Shown: piece after piece, positions 1 through 9,882 of the stretch
How positions within the stretch are numbered: position 1 is the stretch's first letter
How the letters are laid out: each line of letters begins with the position of its first letter
Source of the DNA: Pseudomonas mandelii
GTDB lineage: Bacteria; Pseudomonadota; Gammaproteobacteria; Pseudomonadales; Pseudomonadaceae
NCBI RefSeq assembly: GCF_900106065.1
Contig: NZ_LT629796.1
Coordinates: forward strand, 3,813,501 to 3,877,500
Length of the DNA stretch: 64,000 nt
Direction: 5' to 3'
The notes under the pieces: generated by a model
What the model was told of the DNA's origin: nothing
Seen by the model: the letters and a program-made list of their open reading frames with translations, nothing else
The model's database searches: none
Translations under genes and position numbers: made by a program

Positions 1-547
1 GAACGAGCAGTCGCCCGCTCAGGCGAATCAGCAGTCGATGGTAGCGCGCCACCACCACGCAACTGAGCAGCCCGCCAAACATGGAGACGGCGCTGACGAT
101 CAGCAGCCATTCCAGGCGTTCGCTGAGGTGCTGGAACAACGCATAGATCAGAATCCCGCTCAGCGCGCAGAGGAAAAACAGCAGATCGCTGAGTTGGTCC
201 ATGGCGAACACCGCGCTGCCCCGTGCCGGGCGCACGCCATTGCGCGCCAGTAGGGCCATGATGGTCAGCGGGCCGCCGCTGCCGCCTGGGGTGGCGCAGT
301 AGGCGAACTCGGCGGCCATCACTACGCCAAGACTCTTCACCCGGCCGACCTTGTTGCACTGATCGCCCAGCAACAGGCGCAAGCGCAGGGTGTTCACCAC
401 CCAGCACAGCAAGATCATGCCGAACATGATCAGCAATTCATTCAAGGGGAAATTTTGCAGCCGCGACCACGTCTCGTTGCCGCCCAGCAGCAATGGAATC
501 AGCACCGCGGCGAGCAGGGCGATAAACAGCAGAATGCCCCGGCTCAT
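1..547 (-). CDS. LPG-synthase-like multi-spanning membrane protein, partial
   Basis: The frame is open from the ATG at 547 to the left window edge, so about 182 residues are visible and the C-terminus is missing. The protein is very hydrophobic and starts with a membrane segment (MSRGILLFIALLAAVLIP). The glycine-rich stretch EFAYCATPGGSGGP, followed by TIMALLARNG, is typical of the lysylphosphatidylglycerol synthase transmembrane / YbhN (UPF0104) family of flippase-like integral membrane proteins. Its ATG overlaps the stop of the deacetylase gene upstream (ATGA), so the two are almost certainly translated from one mRNA that begins with the glycosyltransferase. By context it may move or finish a glycolipid made by those enzymes; that part is inference. 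The family call is fairly secure, the substrate unknown. Confidence 0.75.
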   Translation of the reverse strand, partial: MSRGILLFIALLAAVLIPLLLGGNETWSRLQNFPLNELLIMFGMILLCWVVNTLRLRLLLGDQCNKVGRVKSLGVVMAAEFAYCATPGGSGGPLTIMALLARNGVRPARGSAVFAMDQLSDLLFFLCALSGILIYALFQHLSERLEWLLIVSAVSMFGGLLSCVVVARYHRLLIRLSGRLLV

Positions 548-1320
548 GCGGCGCGACCGAGACGATCACTGTGAAAAGAGAGCCACTGGGCCTTGGTCAT
601 TGGCACTCGCCCCTCATCGAGCAAGCGCTTGAGGGTTTGCAGCCAATAGTTGCGCGAAAATCCATGACGCATGTCCACCGGGTGCAGTCCAAGGCGAATC
701 ACCGGCGCGTGCCGCCAGCGCTGTTCACGCTGGTCGCTGATGATTTTCGACAGCCCCCGGCGCCAGGCACTGCGCGCACTCCAGACCAGTCCCGGCGCAT
801 CGATGGCCTTGAAGTCCGGCAGCCGATAGAGATGCTGTGAATCGCTGGTGTAGCCCAGCGGTAACTGGCGTAACGCCAGCCGAGTGCCTTCGCTCATCAA
901 CCATGCCGGGGCGACAAAGCCTTCCAGTGGCCAGTGATAACGATGGAACACTTCGATTCCGGCACGCAGGCGGGCGAGGGCGGCGGCTTGCGACAAGCTG
1001 TAAAACTCGCCTTCGTGGGTATAGATCCGGCGCATGAACCAGTCTCTGGGATTGCTGGGAGGAGGGCTTTCGTCGCAATGAAAGTAGCCGTGCAATGCCA
1101 GTTCGTCACCTCGGGCGACTCGGCTGGTCAGCCATCGGCGAAATCCCGGATGCTCGTCCAGGTCGTTGTGCTTGTGGAAGTTCGGCACCACCAGCCAGGT
1201 CATCGGCACCTCGCCCAGGGCATCGACAGCCTCGACAAAAGGCTGGTAATCGGCCCAGGTCTGCGGCGCAACGTCATGCAGCACGAGTACCAGGCTGGGC
1301 AGGCTCATGGGCTCAACCAT
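544..1320 (-). CDS. DUF2334 polysaccharide-deacetylase-like protein
   Basis: 258 residues. The N-terminus (LPSLVLVLHDVAPQTW) carries the His-Asp pair expected of the NodB/DUF2334 deacetylase fold, and the metal-binding histidines of the family probably include those in ELALHGYFHCDE (about residue 95) and RLGLHPVD. There is no obvious signal peptide, so it probably acts in the cytoplasm or at the inner face of the membrane. It overlaps the upstream glycosyltransferase by 8 nt and the downstream membrane protein by 4 nt, a tightly coupled three-gene operon. The likely reaction is N- or O-deacetylation of a sugar attached by the glycosyltransferase; substrate identity is inference. An alternative start at MSLPSL, four residues in, is possible. 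Confidence 0.8.
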   Translation of the reverse strand: MVEPMSLPSLVLVLHDVAPQTWADYQPFVEAVDALGEVPMTWLVVPNFHKHNDLDEHPGFRRWLTSRVARGDELALHGYFHCDESPPPSNPRDWFMRRIYTHEGEFYSLSQAAALARLRAGIEVFHRYHWPLEGFVAPAWLMSEGTRLALRQLPLGYTSDSQHLYRLPDFKAIDAPGLVWSARSAWRRGLSKIISDQREQRWRHAPVIRLGLHPVDMRHGFSRNYWLQTLKRLLDEGRVPMTKAQWLSFHSDRLGRAA

Positions 1321-2434
1321 TGGCGGTCAGCGGCCATTGGCTGCCGAGCACTGCGTGATAGTGCCCCAGCAGGCTGTCGACCACGGTGTCCCAGGCGTAA
1401 TGCTGTTCGACATGGCTGCGGGCGCGCTTGCCCAGGGCGGCGCTGTCGTGGCTGAACAGCTCGCGGACGGCATTGGCCATCGCCAGGGGATTGTTCGGCG
1501 CGCAGAGCAAGCCGCATTGATCGGTGACGATTTCCTGAAAGGCCCCGGCGGCTACTGCCACCACCGGAATACCGCTGGCCATGGCTTCGAGGATCACCAG
1601 GCCGAAGGTTTCCTGATCGCCGGCATGCAGCAACGCGTCAGCGCTGGCCATCAAGCGCGCGACTTGCGTGGCCGGGCAGAACTCATCGACGACAGTCACG
1701 TTGTCCGGCACCACAGCGGGCATGGAAGAACCGACTAGCAATAAATGATAACGAGGCCCCAGACGTTTCATGCAACCGAGCAAGACCGGCAGGTTTTTTT
1801 CCTTGGAGCCACGGCCGGCAAAAATCAGCAGGCGGGTGTTTTCATCAATGCCTAACTCGGCCCGCAAGCCGCTGTCCCTTGCTTGGGGATTGAACGTTTG
1901 CAGGTCGACCCCCAACGGCTGGACAAACACATTCTTCACGCCAAGACCGATCAACTTGTCGGCCATGACCTGACTCGGTGCCAGCACCCGGTCGAAGTTG
2001 CCATACAGCTTGCGGACATAGGCCTCGACATTCGGGGTCACCCAATTGCCCATTCGATTGCTGACCAGCAGTGGCAGGTCCGAGTGATAAAAGCCGATCA
2101 CCGGCACATCCAGTTGCCGGCGCGCATCCAGAGCTGCCCATGCGGTGAGGTAAGGGTCGCCGACTTCGATCAGGTCAGGCTGCAAATCATGCAGGACATT
2201 TCGCCATGGCGCCAAGCGGAGAGGAAAACGATAACCCTTGCCGAAAGGTAAGGCCGGGGCTGGAACTGAGTAGACGCCGTCATGCTCACTCAGGTGTGCC
2301 CCTGGAATCAGCAAACTGTGGCGAATGCCTGGCTTGATGCTCAGGCGACGGTGCTTGGCATCCAGATACGTGCGCACGCCACCGCTGGCCGGGGCGTAGA
2401 ACATGGTGATGTCCGCGATATGCACAGTGAGCAT
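1313..2434 (-). CDS. GT4-family glycosyltransferase
   Basis: 373 residues, a normal length for a GT-B fold retaining glycosyltransferase. The N-terminal domain has the glycine-rich acceptor loop (APASGGVRTYL, about residues 14-24). The C-terminal nucleotide-sugar domain has FAGRGSKEKNLPVLL and the EX7E motif ETFGLVILEAMASG (about residues 275-288), diagnostic of GT family 4. It is cytoplasmic and peripheral and should transfer a hexose from a nucleotide sugar to a lipid or polymer acceptor. It is first in an operon with the deacetylase and the membrane protein. In related organisms such enzymes make alpha-glycosyl lipids, but the acceptor here cannot be read from sequence. A REP pair lies upstream in the 194-bp gap. 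Confidence 0.82.
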   Translation of the reverse strand: MLTVHIADITMFYAPASGGVRTYLDAKHRRLSIKPGIRHSLLIPGAHLSEHDGVYSVPAPALPFGKGYRFPLRLAPWRNVLHDLQPDLIEVGDPYLTAWAALDARRQLDVPVIGFYHSDLPLLVSNRMGNWVTPNVEAYVRKLYGNFDRVLAPSQVMADKLIGLGVKNVFVQPLGVDLQTFNPQARDSGLRAELGIDENTRLLIFAGRGSKEKNLPVLLGCMKRLGPRYHLLLVGSSMPAVVPDNVTVVDEFCPATQVARLMASADALLHAGDQETFGLVILEAMASGIPVVAVAAGAFQEIVTDQCGLLCAPNNPLAMANAVRELFSHDSAALGKRARSHVEQHYAWDTVVDSLLGHYHAVLGSQWPLTANG

Positions 2435-2544
2435 CCCTCCGGTCCGTTGTTCTCCCTTGGTTGACCTTTATGAAGGATAGATGTTCGGTCGGGGTTTTGT
2501 GGCGCGCAGATCAGCGAGGTTTTTGCGGTGTATTTCAGACCGCC

Positions 2545-2610
2545 TTCGCGGGCAAGCCTCGCTCCTACACGTTAACGCTAATCCGTGTAGGAGCGAGGCT
2601 TGCCCGCGAA
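2545..2610. repeat. REP pair (REPIN), GAGGCTTGCCCGCGAA family
   Basis: Two inverted arms of 26 nt (2545-2570 and 2585-2610) separated by 14 nt form a near-perfect palindrome. The unit is the Pseudomonas REP with core GAGCGAGGCTTGCCCGCGAA. It lies between the glycosyltransferase operon and the chemoreceptor gene. Confidence 0.9.
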
Positions 2611-2628
2611 GAGGACCTCAATGCCGCA

Positions 2629-4518
2629 TCAAATACGGAAACTGCCCACCAACTGCTTAAGACGTGCCGCCTGCTGCTCCAGGTCCGAACACGCCCGCAA
2701 CGTCGATTGCAGGTTCTCCACGCCTTCCTGATTCAGCGTGTTGATCTCGGTAATGTCGACGTTGATCGACTCCACCACCGCCGTCTGTTCCTCGGTCGCG
2801 GTCGCCACCGACTGGTTCATCCCGTCAATCTCACCAATACGCAACGTCACGCTGTTCAAGCGCTCGCCCGCCAGGTTGGCGATTTCCACGCTGTCCTGGC
2901 TGTGGCGCTGGCTGTCGCTCATGGTGCTGACGGATTCGCGGGCGCCGACTTGCAGCTCCTCGATCATGGTCTGCACCTGCTGCGCCGATTCCTGCGTGCG
3001 GTGCGCCAGGTTGCGTACTTCGTCAGCCACCACGGCAAAACCACGCCCGGCTTCACCGGCGCGGGCCGCTTCGATGGCTGCGTTGAGCGCCAGCAGGTTG
3101 GTTTGCTGGGAGATGCTGGTGATCACTTCGAGAATCTGCCCGATGTTCACGGTTTTGCTGTTCAGCGATTCGATGTTGGTGCTCGAAGCGCTGAGCATGC
3201 TCGACAGTTGATTCATCGCTTTGATGCTGCGATCCACCACTTGCTGGCCATCTTCGGCGAGGCTGCGGGCATCGCTGGCCTGGCTGGACGCCTGGGCAGC
3301 GTTGCGGGCGATTTCCTGAGCGGCGGCGCCGAGCTGGTTGATCGCGGCGGCCACGCTGCTGGTGCGCGAGGCTTGCTGGTCGGAGTTGAACATCGACGAA
3401 TTCGACGCGGCGACCACGCGCAGCGCGACTTCGTTGACCTGGCCGGTGGCCGAGGACACTTCACGGATCGAACCGTGAATACGTTCGACGAAACGGTTGA
3501 ACGCTGTGCCTAGAACGCCGAATTCGTCGTTATTGACGATGGTCAGACGTTTGGTCAGGTCGCCTTCACCGTCGGCGATGTCTTCCATGGCGCGGGTCAT
3601 GACGTGCAGCGGTTGGATCAGGATGCGGATCAACATGCCCAGCAACGCGATGATGATCGCCACGGCAATGATCGTCGCGACGACCGCCGAGGCGCGGAAT
3701 TCGCTGAGCATCGAGAAAGCTTTGTCTTTATCGACCGACAGGCCGATGTACCAGTGGACCGATGGCAGGCCTTTAATCGCCGTGAAGGTGACGATGCGAG
3801 TCTTGCCGTCCACTTCGACTTCACTGAAGTCGCTGCTGATGCGCGGGGTATTGTTCGGGTACGCCTCGCTCAGGGACTTCATCACCAGGGCTTTGTCCGG
3901 GTGCACCAGGATCTTGCCGTCGGCGCTGACCAGGAAGGCGTAACCCATGCCGTCGAAATCACGGGCGCTGAGGGTGTCGATCAGGGTTTGCAGGCTCAAG
4001 TCGCCGCCCACCACACCCACGCTTTGCCCGGCCTTTTTCGAGGCGGTGGCGATTGAGATGATGGTCTGGCCGGTGGCCGCATCGATATAAGGTTCGGTCA
4101 GGGTGGCCGTGCTGCTGCTTTCGGCGCCTTTGTACCAGGGACGCACCCGCGGATCGAAACCGGCAGGCATTTTGGCGTCGGGACGAATCGTGAAGCTGCC
4201 GGTGGAGTCGCCCAGGTAGGACGCCATGAAAGTCGACGTCAGGGCTTTCTGCTCAAGCAGACTGGCGACGTTGGCCTGTTCAGGATTGACGGCTATGTTT
4301 TGAGCGAGGTTGTCGATCAGCAGGATACGGCCAGTCAGCCAGGTCTGGATGTTGCTGGCGGTGACGTCTCCCATCTCGTTGAGGTAATTGTCCAGGTCTT
4401 CGCGAATGGCGTTGCGCTGCAGGTAGTCGTTGTACAGTGTGAACGAGGCGAAGGCGGCAATGACGATGAGGGCGGCGGCAAGCAAGATTTTATGGCTGAA
4501 ACGCAGGTTTTTGTTCAT
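2629..4518 (-). CDS. methyl-accepting chemotaxis protein, dCache sensor
   Basis: 629 residues. Order: TM1 (about 10-29), periplasmic double-Cache sensor (about 30-275), TM2 (about 278-300), HAMP (about 302-355), then the coiled-coil signalling domain with the conserved hairpin tip ([20 protein letters not shown], about 470-515). The distal Cache module contains RVRPWYKG followed by EPYIDA and VVGGDLSL, which fits the R-x-W-Y...Y...D pattern of amino-acid-binding dCache receptors such as PctA. The aromatic residue five before the motif arginine is Phe rather than the usual Tyr. The protein should feed the CheA/CheW array and bias swimming toward or away from a small ligand, most likely an amino acid or related amine. 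It is monocistronic, with its own upstream region at 4519-4694. Confidence 0.9.
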   Translation of the reverse strand: MNKNLRFSHKILLAAALIVIAAFASFTLYNDYLQRNAIREDLDNYLNEMGDVTASNIQTWLTGRILLIDNLAQNIAVNPEQANVASLLEQKALTSTFMASYLGDSTGSFTIRPDAKMPAGFDPRVRPWYKGAESSSTATLTEPYIDAATGQTIISIATASKKAGQSVGVVGGDLSLQTLIDTLSARDFDGMGYAFLVSADGKILVHPDKALVMKSLSEAYPNNTPRISSDFSEVEVDGKTRIVTFTAIKGLPSVHWYIGLSVDKDKAFSMLSEFRASAVVATIIAVAIIIALLGMLIRILIQPLHVMTRAMEDIADGEGDLTKRLTIVNNDEFGVLGTAFNRFVERIHGSIREVSSATGQVNEVALRVVAASNSSMFNSDQQASRTSSVAAAINQLGAAAQEIARNAAQASSQASDARSLAEDGQQVVDRSIKAMNQLSSMLSASSTNIESLNSKTVNIGQILEVITSISQQTNLLALNAAIEAARAGEAGRGFAVVADEVRNLAHRTQESAQQVQTMIEELQVGARESVSTMSDSQRHSQDSVEIANLAGERLNSVTLRIGEIDGMNQSVATATEEQTAVVESINVDITEINTLNQEGVENLQSTLRACSDLEQQAARLKQLVGSFRI

Positions 4519-4694
4519 GGCTTGGGGTTCCGCTAAGGTCTTAATGTCCTGAGCGTGCTTTTATAAAGGCACGCAAAATGGGCAATGTTGAAAAAAAGCT
4601 GATATTTCCATCCTCTCCTTAGGGAATTACCGACGCTATTTTCGGATTGGTCTCACAACTATTTGTATCGGCCGTGCAGGATCAAAGATTAACC

Positions 4695-6194
4695 ATGGGT
4701 GACAAAATGCCTGACTCATCGCAACTCGTTATCGGCGCTGACCTTGCCGGCCAGCCTATCTCCCAGGCCATGCGCCTGGCGAACCGTCACGGCCTGGTTG
4801 CGGGCGCTACCGGGACCGGTAAAACCGTCACGTTGCAGCGACTGGCCGAAGCCTTCAGCGACGCGGGCGTGGCGGTGTTCGCGGCAGACATCAAGGGCGA
4901 CCTGTGTGGCCTGGGTGCTGCCGGCAACCCTCAAGGCAAAATCGCCGAGCGGATCGCCGGGATGCCGTGGCTCAACCACAAGCCTGCGGCTTACCCGGTC
5001 ACCCTGTGGGACATTCACGGTGAGTCCGGTCATCCCTTGCGCACCACCTTGAGCGAAATGGGGCCGTTGCTGATCGGCAGCCTGCTGGAGTTGACCGACA
5101 GCCAGCAGTCGGCGCTGTATGCGGCGTTCAAGGTCGCGGACCGCGAAGGGCTGTTGCTGCTGGACCTCAAGGATCTGAAGGCGCTGCTCAATCACCTGCG
5201 TGACAACCCTGAGTTGCTGGGGGACGACGCGGCGTTGATGACCACCGGTTCCAGTCAGGCGCTGTTGCGGCGTCTGGCGACCCTTGAGCAACAAGGTGCC
5301 GAAGCGCTGTTCGGTGAACCGGCGCTGCAACTCGAAGACATTCTGCAACCGACGGCTGACGGCCGTGGGCGCATCCATTTGCTGGATGCCAGTCGTCTGG
5401 TCCACGAAGCGCCGAAGGTGTATGCGACATTCCTGCTGTGGTTGCTGGCCGAGTTGTTCGAGCAACTGCCGGAGCGTGGCGATTCGGACAAACCGCTGCT
5501 GGCACTGTTTTTCGACGAAGCGCATTTATTGTTCGCCGACACGCCCAAGGCTTTGCAGGATCGCCTGGAGCAGGTGGTGCGGCTGATTCGTTCCAAAGGC
5601 GTGGGCGTGTATTTCGTCACGCAATCACCGGGCGACTTGCCGGATGACGTGCTGGCTCAGCTCGGCCTGCGCATCCAGCATGGTTTGCGCGCTTTCACCG
5701 CCAAGGAGCAGAAATCCCTGCGAGCGGTGGCGGAGGGCTTCCGGCCGAACCCGGCGTTTGATGCCCTGTCGGTGTTGACCGAACTGGGGATCGGCGAGGC
5801 GCTGGTCGGCACCTTGCAGGACAAGGGCACGCCGGAGATGGTCCAGCGTGTCTTGGTCGCCCCGCCGCAATCGCGGATCGGGCCGTTGACCGAAACCGAG
5901 CGCACAATGCTGATCGCCGGGTCGCCGTTCAAGGGGCGGTATGACAAGCCGGTTGATCGGGAATCGGCGTATGAAATATTGATGGGCCGTAAAGGGTTGG
6001 CGCCGGAGCCTGAGGCCGTTCCGGGTAAACCGGCCGCCGAAGAGCCAAGTTTCACCGACAAGGCCGGGGAATTCCTCGGCACGGCGGCGGGGCAGGCGCT
6101 GAAATCGGCGATGCGCCAGGCGGCCAATCAATTGGGCCGGCAGCTGGTACGCGGACTGATGGGCTCGCTGCTCGGTGGCAGTAAACGCCGCTGA
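4695..6194 (+). CDS. HerA-like / DUF853 ATPase (YjgR family)
   Basis: 499 residues from the chosen ATG at 4695; ATG 4707 is also possible, and the longer frame from 4647 lacks family similarity. Walker A is GATGTGKT (about residues 36-43) and Walker B LLALFFDEAHLLF (about 264-276), followed by the sensor-like FVTQSP. This is the FtsK-HerA superfamily, DUF853 branch, of which E. coli YjgR is the known example. The C-terminal tail is rich in Ala/Gly (GEFLGTAAGQALKSAMRQ). The biological role is not established: HerA proteins are hexameric DNA-translocating ATPases, but DUF853 proteins are stand-alone and have no NurA partner, and none is seen here. It is a single gene convergent with dciA. Confidence 0.82.
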   Translation: MGDKMPDSSQLVIGADLAGQPISQAMRLANRHGLVAGATGTGKTVTLQRLAEAFSDAGVAVFAADIKGDLCGLGAAGNPQGKIAERIAGMPWLNHKPAAYPVTLWDIHGESGHPLRTTLSEMGPLLIGSLLELTDSQQSALYAAFKVADREGLLLLDLKDLKALLNHLRDNPELLGDDAALMTTGSSQALLRRLATLEQQGAEALFGEPALQLEDILQPTADGRGRIHLLDASRLVHEAPKVYATFLLWLLAELFEQLPERGDSDKPLLALFFDEAHLLFADTPKALQDRLEQVVRLIRSKGVGVYFVTQSPGDLPDDVLAQLGLRIQHGLRAFTAKEQKSLRAVAEGFRPNPAFDALSVLTELGIGEALVGTLQDKGTPEMVQRVLVAPPQSRIGPLTETERTMLIAGSPFKGRYDKPVDRESAYEILMGRKGLAPEPEAVPGKPAAEEPSFTDKAGEFLGTAAGQALKSAMRQAANQLGRQLVRGLMGSLLGGSKRR

Positions 6195-6218
6195 CAACCA
6201 CTGGCCGGACACAACCCT

Positions 6219-6248
6219 GTAGGAGCGAGCGGTGCGGCGATCCTACAG
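6219..6248. repeat. degenerate REP remnant
   Basis: The stretch starts TGTAGGAGCGAGCGGTGCG and ends GATCCTACAG, a REP-like palindrome that lacks the central core of intact units. It sits between the convergent DUF853 ATPase and dciA genes. Confidence 0.5.
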
Positions 6249-6262
6249 GTGAAATATCAATT

Positions 6263-6718
6263 TCAGGTTTTGGGTTTGGCGTGCGCCGCAAGGCGTTCCA
6301 GCGCCGCTCGCAGATTCGGATCGCTGATGCCATCGGCCGTGGCCTGAATGGTTGCGCCGGCATCCGTCGACAAACTGATGGTATGCCCCGCCGCCCCTTG
6401 CTGAACGGTGGGGGGCTGCACTTTGAACAGAATCCGCGTCAGGCTGGCGAACTCGTCGAACATCTGTAACTGGCGTTGCAGGCGTTTTTGCTGGTAACGC
6501 AGGCGGGTGGCCCAATGACCGTCAGTGACGATCAGCAGTAAACTGCCTTCGCGCCACGAGGCCACATGGCAATGCTCGCGCGCAGCAGGCTGCAACTGGC
6601 TTTCGAGTAGACGTTGCAGATGACCCAGGCGTTGAGCATGGCCAAAAATGGCTTTCAGCGGCTTGGCTTCGCGAAGCAGAACGGCGGGTGCTCTGGCCGT
6701 GAGAGGGCGAAATGCCAT
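6263..6718 (-). CDS. dciA: DUF721 protein, DciA replicative-helicase loader
   Basis: 151 residues with the DUF721 signature: REHCHVASWREGSLLLIV followed by TDGHWATRLRYQQKRL (about residues 47-80). DciA is the ancestral DnaB operator in bacteria that lack DnaC/DnaI and is essential for replication initiation in P. aeruginosa, where the orthologue also lies beside secA. It should bind DnaB in the cytoplasm and help place it on single-stranded origin DNA. It points away from secA across a 307-bp gap and is convergent with the DUF853 ATPase. In P. aeruginosa lpxC adjoins this gene; no lpxC is present here, so a breakpoint lies on its downstream side. Confidence 0.8.
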   Translation of the reverse strand: MAFRPLTARAPAVLLREAKPLKAIFGHAQRLGHLQRLLESQLQPAAREHCHVASWREGSLLLIVTDGHWATRLRYQQKRLQRQLQMFDEFASLTRILFKVQPPTVQQGAAGHTISLSTDAGATIQATADGISDPNLRAALERLAAHAKPKT

Positions 6719-7025
6719 GATCAGACACCTGAAGTAACAGAGCCGCCATGGTAGCAGAAAGCATCACATGCGCCCGACCCATTGCTTTGCGAGCGCTTTA
6801 CCCATTAAATCAACAAGTAACTTCTGCCGCGAATGGCTTGAAGTTGCGCAAAAAGCCCTTATTTTAAGTGAGCCCCGTCACAGCGCAGTGCATGCATCGT
6901 GGAACAACGCCACTTTCCTCACCATCGTTTCCGGGTAGAATGCTCGTTCGCATGCGGCCATGAGGGCTGCACGGGCGACTCACGGGGCCGCCCTCCATCC
7001 CTTTAGTGTGGAAGATCCTGCCGAT
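6719..7025. promoter_or_regulatory. divergent dciA-secA intergenic region
   Basis: This 307-bp gap separates the divergent dciA and secA starts and must hold both promoters. A TAGAAT at 6936-6941 is a reasonable -10 for secA and would leave a leader of about 80 nt; no convincing -35 partner is seen. No SecM-like upstream gene is present. The open frame reaching back to 6960 is an in-frame extension of secA, not part of the protein. Confidence 0.4.
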
Positions 7026-9761
7026 ATGTTTGCGCCTTTGTTAAAGAAACTTTTTGGAAGCAAGAACGAGCGTGAAGTCAAACGCATGCTCAAGACGGTG
7101 CAACTCGTCAATGCCTTCGAAGAGCAAATGGTGGCCCTTTCGGACGATCAATTGCGTGCCAAGACAGACGAGTTCAAGGCCCGCATCGCCAAAGGGGAAA
7201 CCCTCGACAAGCTGCTGCCAGAAGCCTTTGCGGTCGCCCGCGAAGCCGGTAAGCGTGTCATGGGTATGCGCCACTTCGATGTCCAGCTGATTGGCGGCAT
7301 GACCTTGCATGAAGGCCAGATCGCGGAAATGCGTACCGGTGAAGGCAAGACCCTGGTGGCAACACTGGGCGTTTACCTCAACGCACTGTCCGGCAAGGGC
7401 GTGCACGTTGTGACGGTGAACGACTACCTGGCCCGTCGTGACGCCAACTGGATGCGTCCGCTCTACGAATTCCTCGGTATGACGGTCGGTGTGGTCACCC
7501 CATTCCAGCCGCCGGAAGAGAAGCGCGCTGCTTACGCCGCCGACATCACCTACGGCACCAACAACGAATTCGGTTTCGACTACCTGCGCGACAACATGGC
7601 GTTCAGCATGGAAGAAAAATTCCAGCGCGAACTCAATTTTGCCGTGATCGACGAAGTCGACTCCATCCTCATCGACGAAGCCCGTACCCCGCTGATCATT
7701 TCCGGTCAGGCCGAGGACAGCTCCAAGCTGTACATCGAGATCAACAAACTGATCCCGCAGCTGGAATTGCACGTCGAAGAAGTGGAAGGCGAAGTCACCA
7801 AGGCTGGCCATTACACCGTTGACGAGAAGACCCGTCAGGTCGAGCTCAACGAAGCCGGTCACCAGTTCATCGAAGACATGTTGACCCGCGTCGGCCTGCT
7901 GGCTGAAGGCGAGAGCCTGTATTCGGCGCACAACCTGGGCCTGCTGACCCACGTTTATGCCGGTCTGCGCGCTCATAAGCTGTTCAATCGCAACATCGAA
8001 TACATCGTGCAGGATGGCCAGGTCGTCCTGGTCGACGAACACACCGGCCGCACCATGCCGGGTCGCCGTTTGTCCGAAGGCCTGCACCAGGCCATCGAAG
8101 CCAAGGAAAACCTGAACATCCAGGCCGAAAGCCAGACCCTGGCCTCGACCACGTTCCAGAACTACTTCCGTCTGTACAACAAACTGTCCGGCATGACCGG
8201 TACTGCGGACACCGAAGCGTTCGAATTCCACCAGATCTACGGTCTGTCGGTGATGGTCATTCCACCGAACAAACCGCTGGCGCGTAAAGATTACAACGAC
8301 CTGGTGTTCCTGACCGCCGAAGAGAAATACGCGGCGATCATCAACGACATCAAGGAATGCATGACCCTGGGCCGTCCGGTGCTGGTGGGGACTGCAACCA
8401 TCGAAACGTCCGAGCACATGTCTGCGTTGCTGCAGAAGGAAGGCATCGAACACAAGGTCCTGAACGCCAAGTTCCACGAAAAAGAAGCCGAGATCATTGC
8501 CCAGGCCGGTCGCCCGGGTGCGCTGACCATCGCCACCAACATGGCCGGTCGCGGTACCGACATTCTGTTGGGCGGCAACTGGGAAGTGGAAGTTGCGACC
8601 CTGGAAAATCCGACCCCTGAGCAGATTGCCCAGATCAAGGCCGACTGGCAGAAACGTCACCAGCAAGTACTGGAGTCGGGCGGCTTGCAGGTGATCGCTT
8701 CCGAGCGTCACGAATCGCGCCGTATCGACAACCAGCTGCGTGGTCGTGCCGGTCGTCAGGGTGACGCCGGTTCCAGCCGTTTCTACCTGTCGCTGGAAGA
8801 CAGCCTGATGCGCATCTTCGCCTCTGACCGGGTGAAGAACTTCATGAAAGCCTTGGGCATGCAGTCCGGTGAAGCGATCGAGCACCGTATGGTGACCAAC
8901 GCCATCGAGAAGGCTCAGCGCAAGGTTGAAGGTCGTAACTTCGACATTCGCAAGCAACTGCTCGAGTTCGACGACGTCAACAACGAACAGCGTAAAGTGA
9001 TCTATCACATGCGTAACACGTTGCTGGCCGCCGACAACATCGGTGAAACCATCGCCGACTTCCGTCAGGACGTGCTCAACGCGACCATCAGTGCGCACAT
9101 TCCACCGCAATCGCTGCCAGAGCAGTGGGACGTGGCCGGTCTGGAAGCTGCGTTGCAGAGCGACTTCGGTGTGGCGCTGCCGATCCAGAAATGGCTCGAC
9201 GAAGACGATCACCTGTACGAAGAAACCCTGCGCGAGAAGCTGATGCAGGAGCTCATCGCTGCCTACAACGAGAAAGAAGATCAGGCCGGTGCCGACGCAC
9301 TGCGCACCTTCGAGAAGCAAATCGTTCTGCGTGTGCTCGACGACCTGTGGAAAGACCACCTGTCGACCATGGATCACCTGCGTCACGGCATCCACTTGCG
9401 TGGTTATGCACAGAAGAACCCGAAGCAAGAGTACAAGCGCGAGTCCTACACGCTGTTCTCCGAGCTGCTGGATTCGATCAAGCGCGACTCGATCCGTGTG
9501 CTGTCGCACGTTCAGGTTCGCCGCGAAGATCCGGAAGCAGAAGAGCAACGCCTGCGTCAGGAAGCCGAGGCATTGGCGGCGCGCATGCAGTTCCTGCACG
9601 ACGAAGCGCCTGGTCTTGAGCAACCGGAACTGCTCGGTGAAGAGGTCGATGTCGCCCTCGCCACTGCACCGGTTCGCAACGAACAGAAGCTGGGCCGTAA
9701 CGAACTGTGCTACTGCGGTTCGGGCAAGAAATTCAAGCATTGCCACGGGCAGATCCAGTAA
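7026..9761 (+). CDS. secA: preprotein translocase ATPase SecA
   Basis: 911 residues from ATG 7026 ([16 protein letters not shown]), the usual SecA length. SecA is the peripheral motor that binds preproteins and SecB and drives them through SecYEG with ATP. Visible: Walker [10 protein letters not shown] (about residue 102), [12 protein letters not shown] (Walker B, about 208-219), the preprotein cross-linking domain, the second RecA-like domain with [10 protein letters not shown], and the C-terminal zinc finger [14 protein letters not shown] that binds SecB and phospholipid. An in-frame extension to 6960 is rejected because SecA proteins begin at MF-x-PLLKK. The gene is followed by a hairpin terminator and then argJ. 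Confidence 0.98.
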   Translation: MFAPLLKKLFGSKNEREVKRMLKTVQLVNAFEEQMVALSDDQLRAKTDEFKARIAKGETLDKLLPEAFAVAREAGKRVMGMRHFDVQLIGGMTLHEGQIAEMRTGEGKTLVATLGVYLNALSGKGVHVVTVNDYLARRDANWMRPLYEFLGMTVGVVTPFQPPEEKRAAYAADITYGTNNEFGFDYLRDNMAFSMEEKFQRELNFAVIDEVDSILIDEARTPLIISGQAEDSSKLYIEINKLIPQLELHVEEVEGEVTKAGHYTVDEKTRQVELNEAGHQFIEDMLTRVGLLAEGESLYSAHNLGLLTHVYAGLRAHKLFNRNIEYIVQDGQVVLVDEHTGRTMPGRRLSEGLHQAIEAKENLNIQAESQTLASTTFQNYFRLYNKLSGMTGTADTEAFEFHQIYGLSVMVIPPNKPLARKDYNDLVFLTAEEKYAAIINDIKECMTLGRPVLVGTATIETSEHMSALLQKEGIEHKVLNAKFHEKEAEIIAQAGRPGALTIATNMAGRGTDILLGGNWEVEVATLENPTPEQIAQIKADWQKRHQQVLESGGLQVIASERHESRRIDNQLRGRAGRQGDAGSSRFYLSLEDSLMRIFASDRVKNFMKALGMQSGEAIEHRMVTNAIEKAQRKVEGRNFDIRKQLLEFDDVNNEQRKVIYHMRNTLLAADNIGETIADFRQDVLNATISAHIPPQSLPEQWDVAGLEAALQSDFGVALPIQKWLDEDDHLYEETLREKLMQELIAAYNEKEDQAGADALRTFEKQIVLRVLDDLWKDHLSTMDHLRHGIHLRGYAQKNPKQEYKRESYTLFSELLDSIKRDSIRVLSHVQVRREDPEAEEQRLRQEAEALAARMQFLHDEAPGLEQPELLGEEVDVALATAPVRNEQKLGRNELCYCGSGKKFKHCHGQIQ

Positions 9762-9787
9762 ACCCGTTTCATACGCTGAAATACCCG

Positions 9788-9820
9788 CGCCGCGACCGGC
9801 ATCAGCCGTCGCGGCGTTTT
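9788..9820 (+). terminator. Rho-independent terminator after secA
   Basis: The arms CGCCGCGAC (9788-9796) and GTCGCGGCG (9808-9816) pair perfectly over 9 bp and are followed by TTTT. Confidence 0.8.
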
Positions 9821-9882
9821 GCCATTTACACCACCGTTCTTCCTGAGAGCGGTGCTGACATCATTTATTAAGGAGCGCATTC

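Noticed and set aside
7041..9746. 901-codon open frame antisense to secA
   Set aside because: A product of high-GC codon bias opposite a strongly coding gene; no recognisable protein motif.
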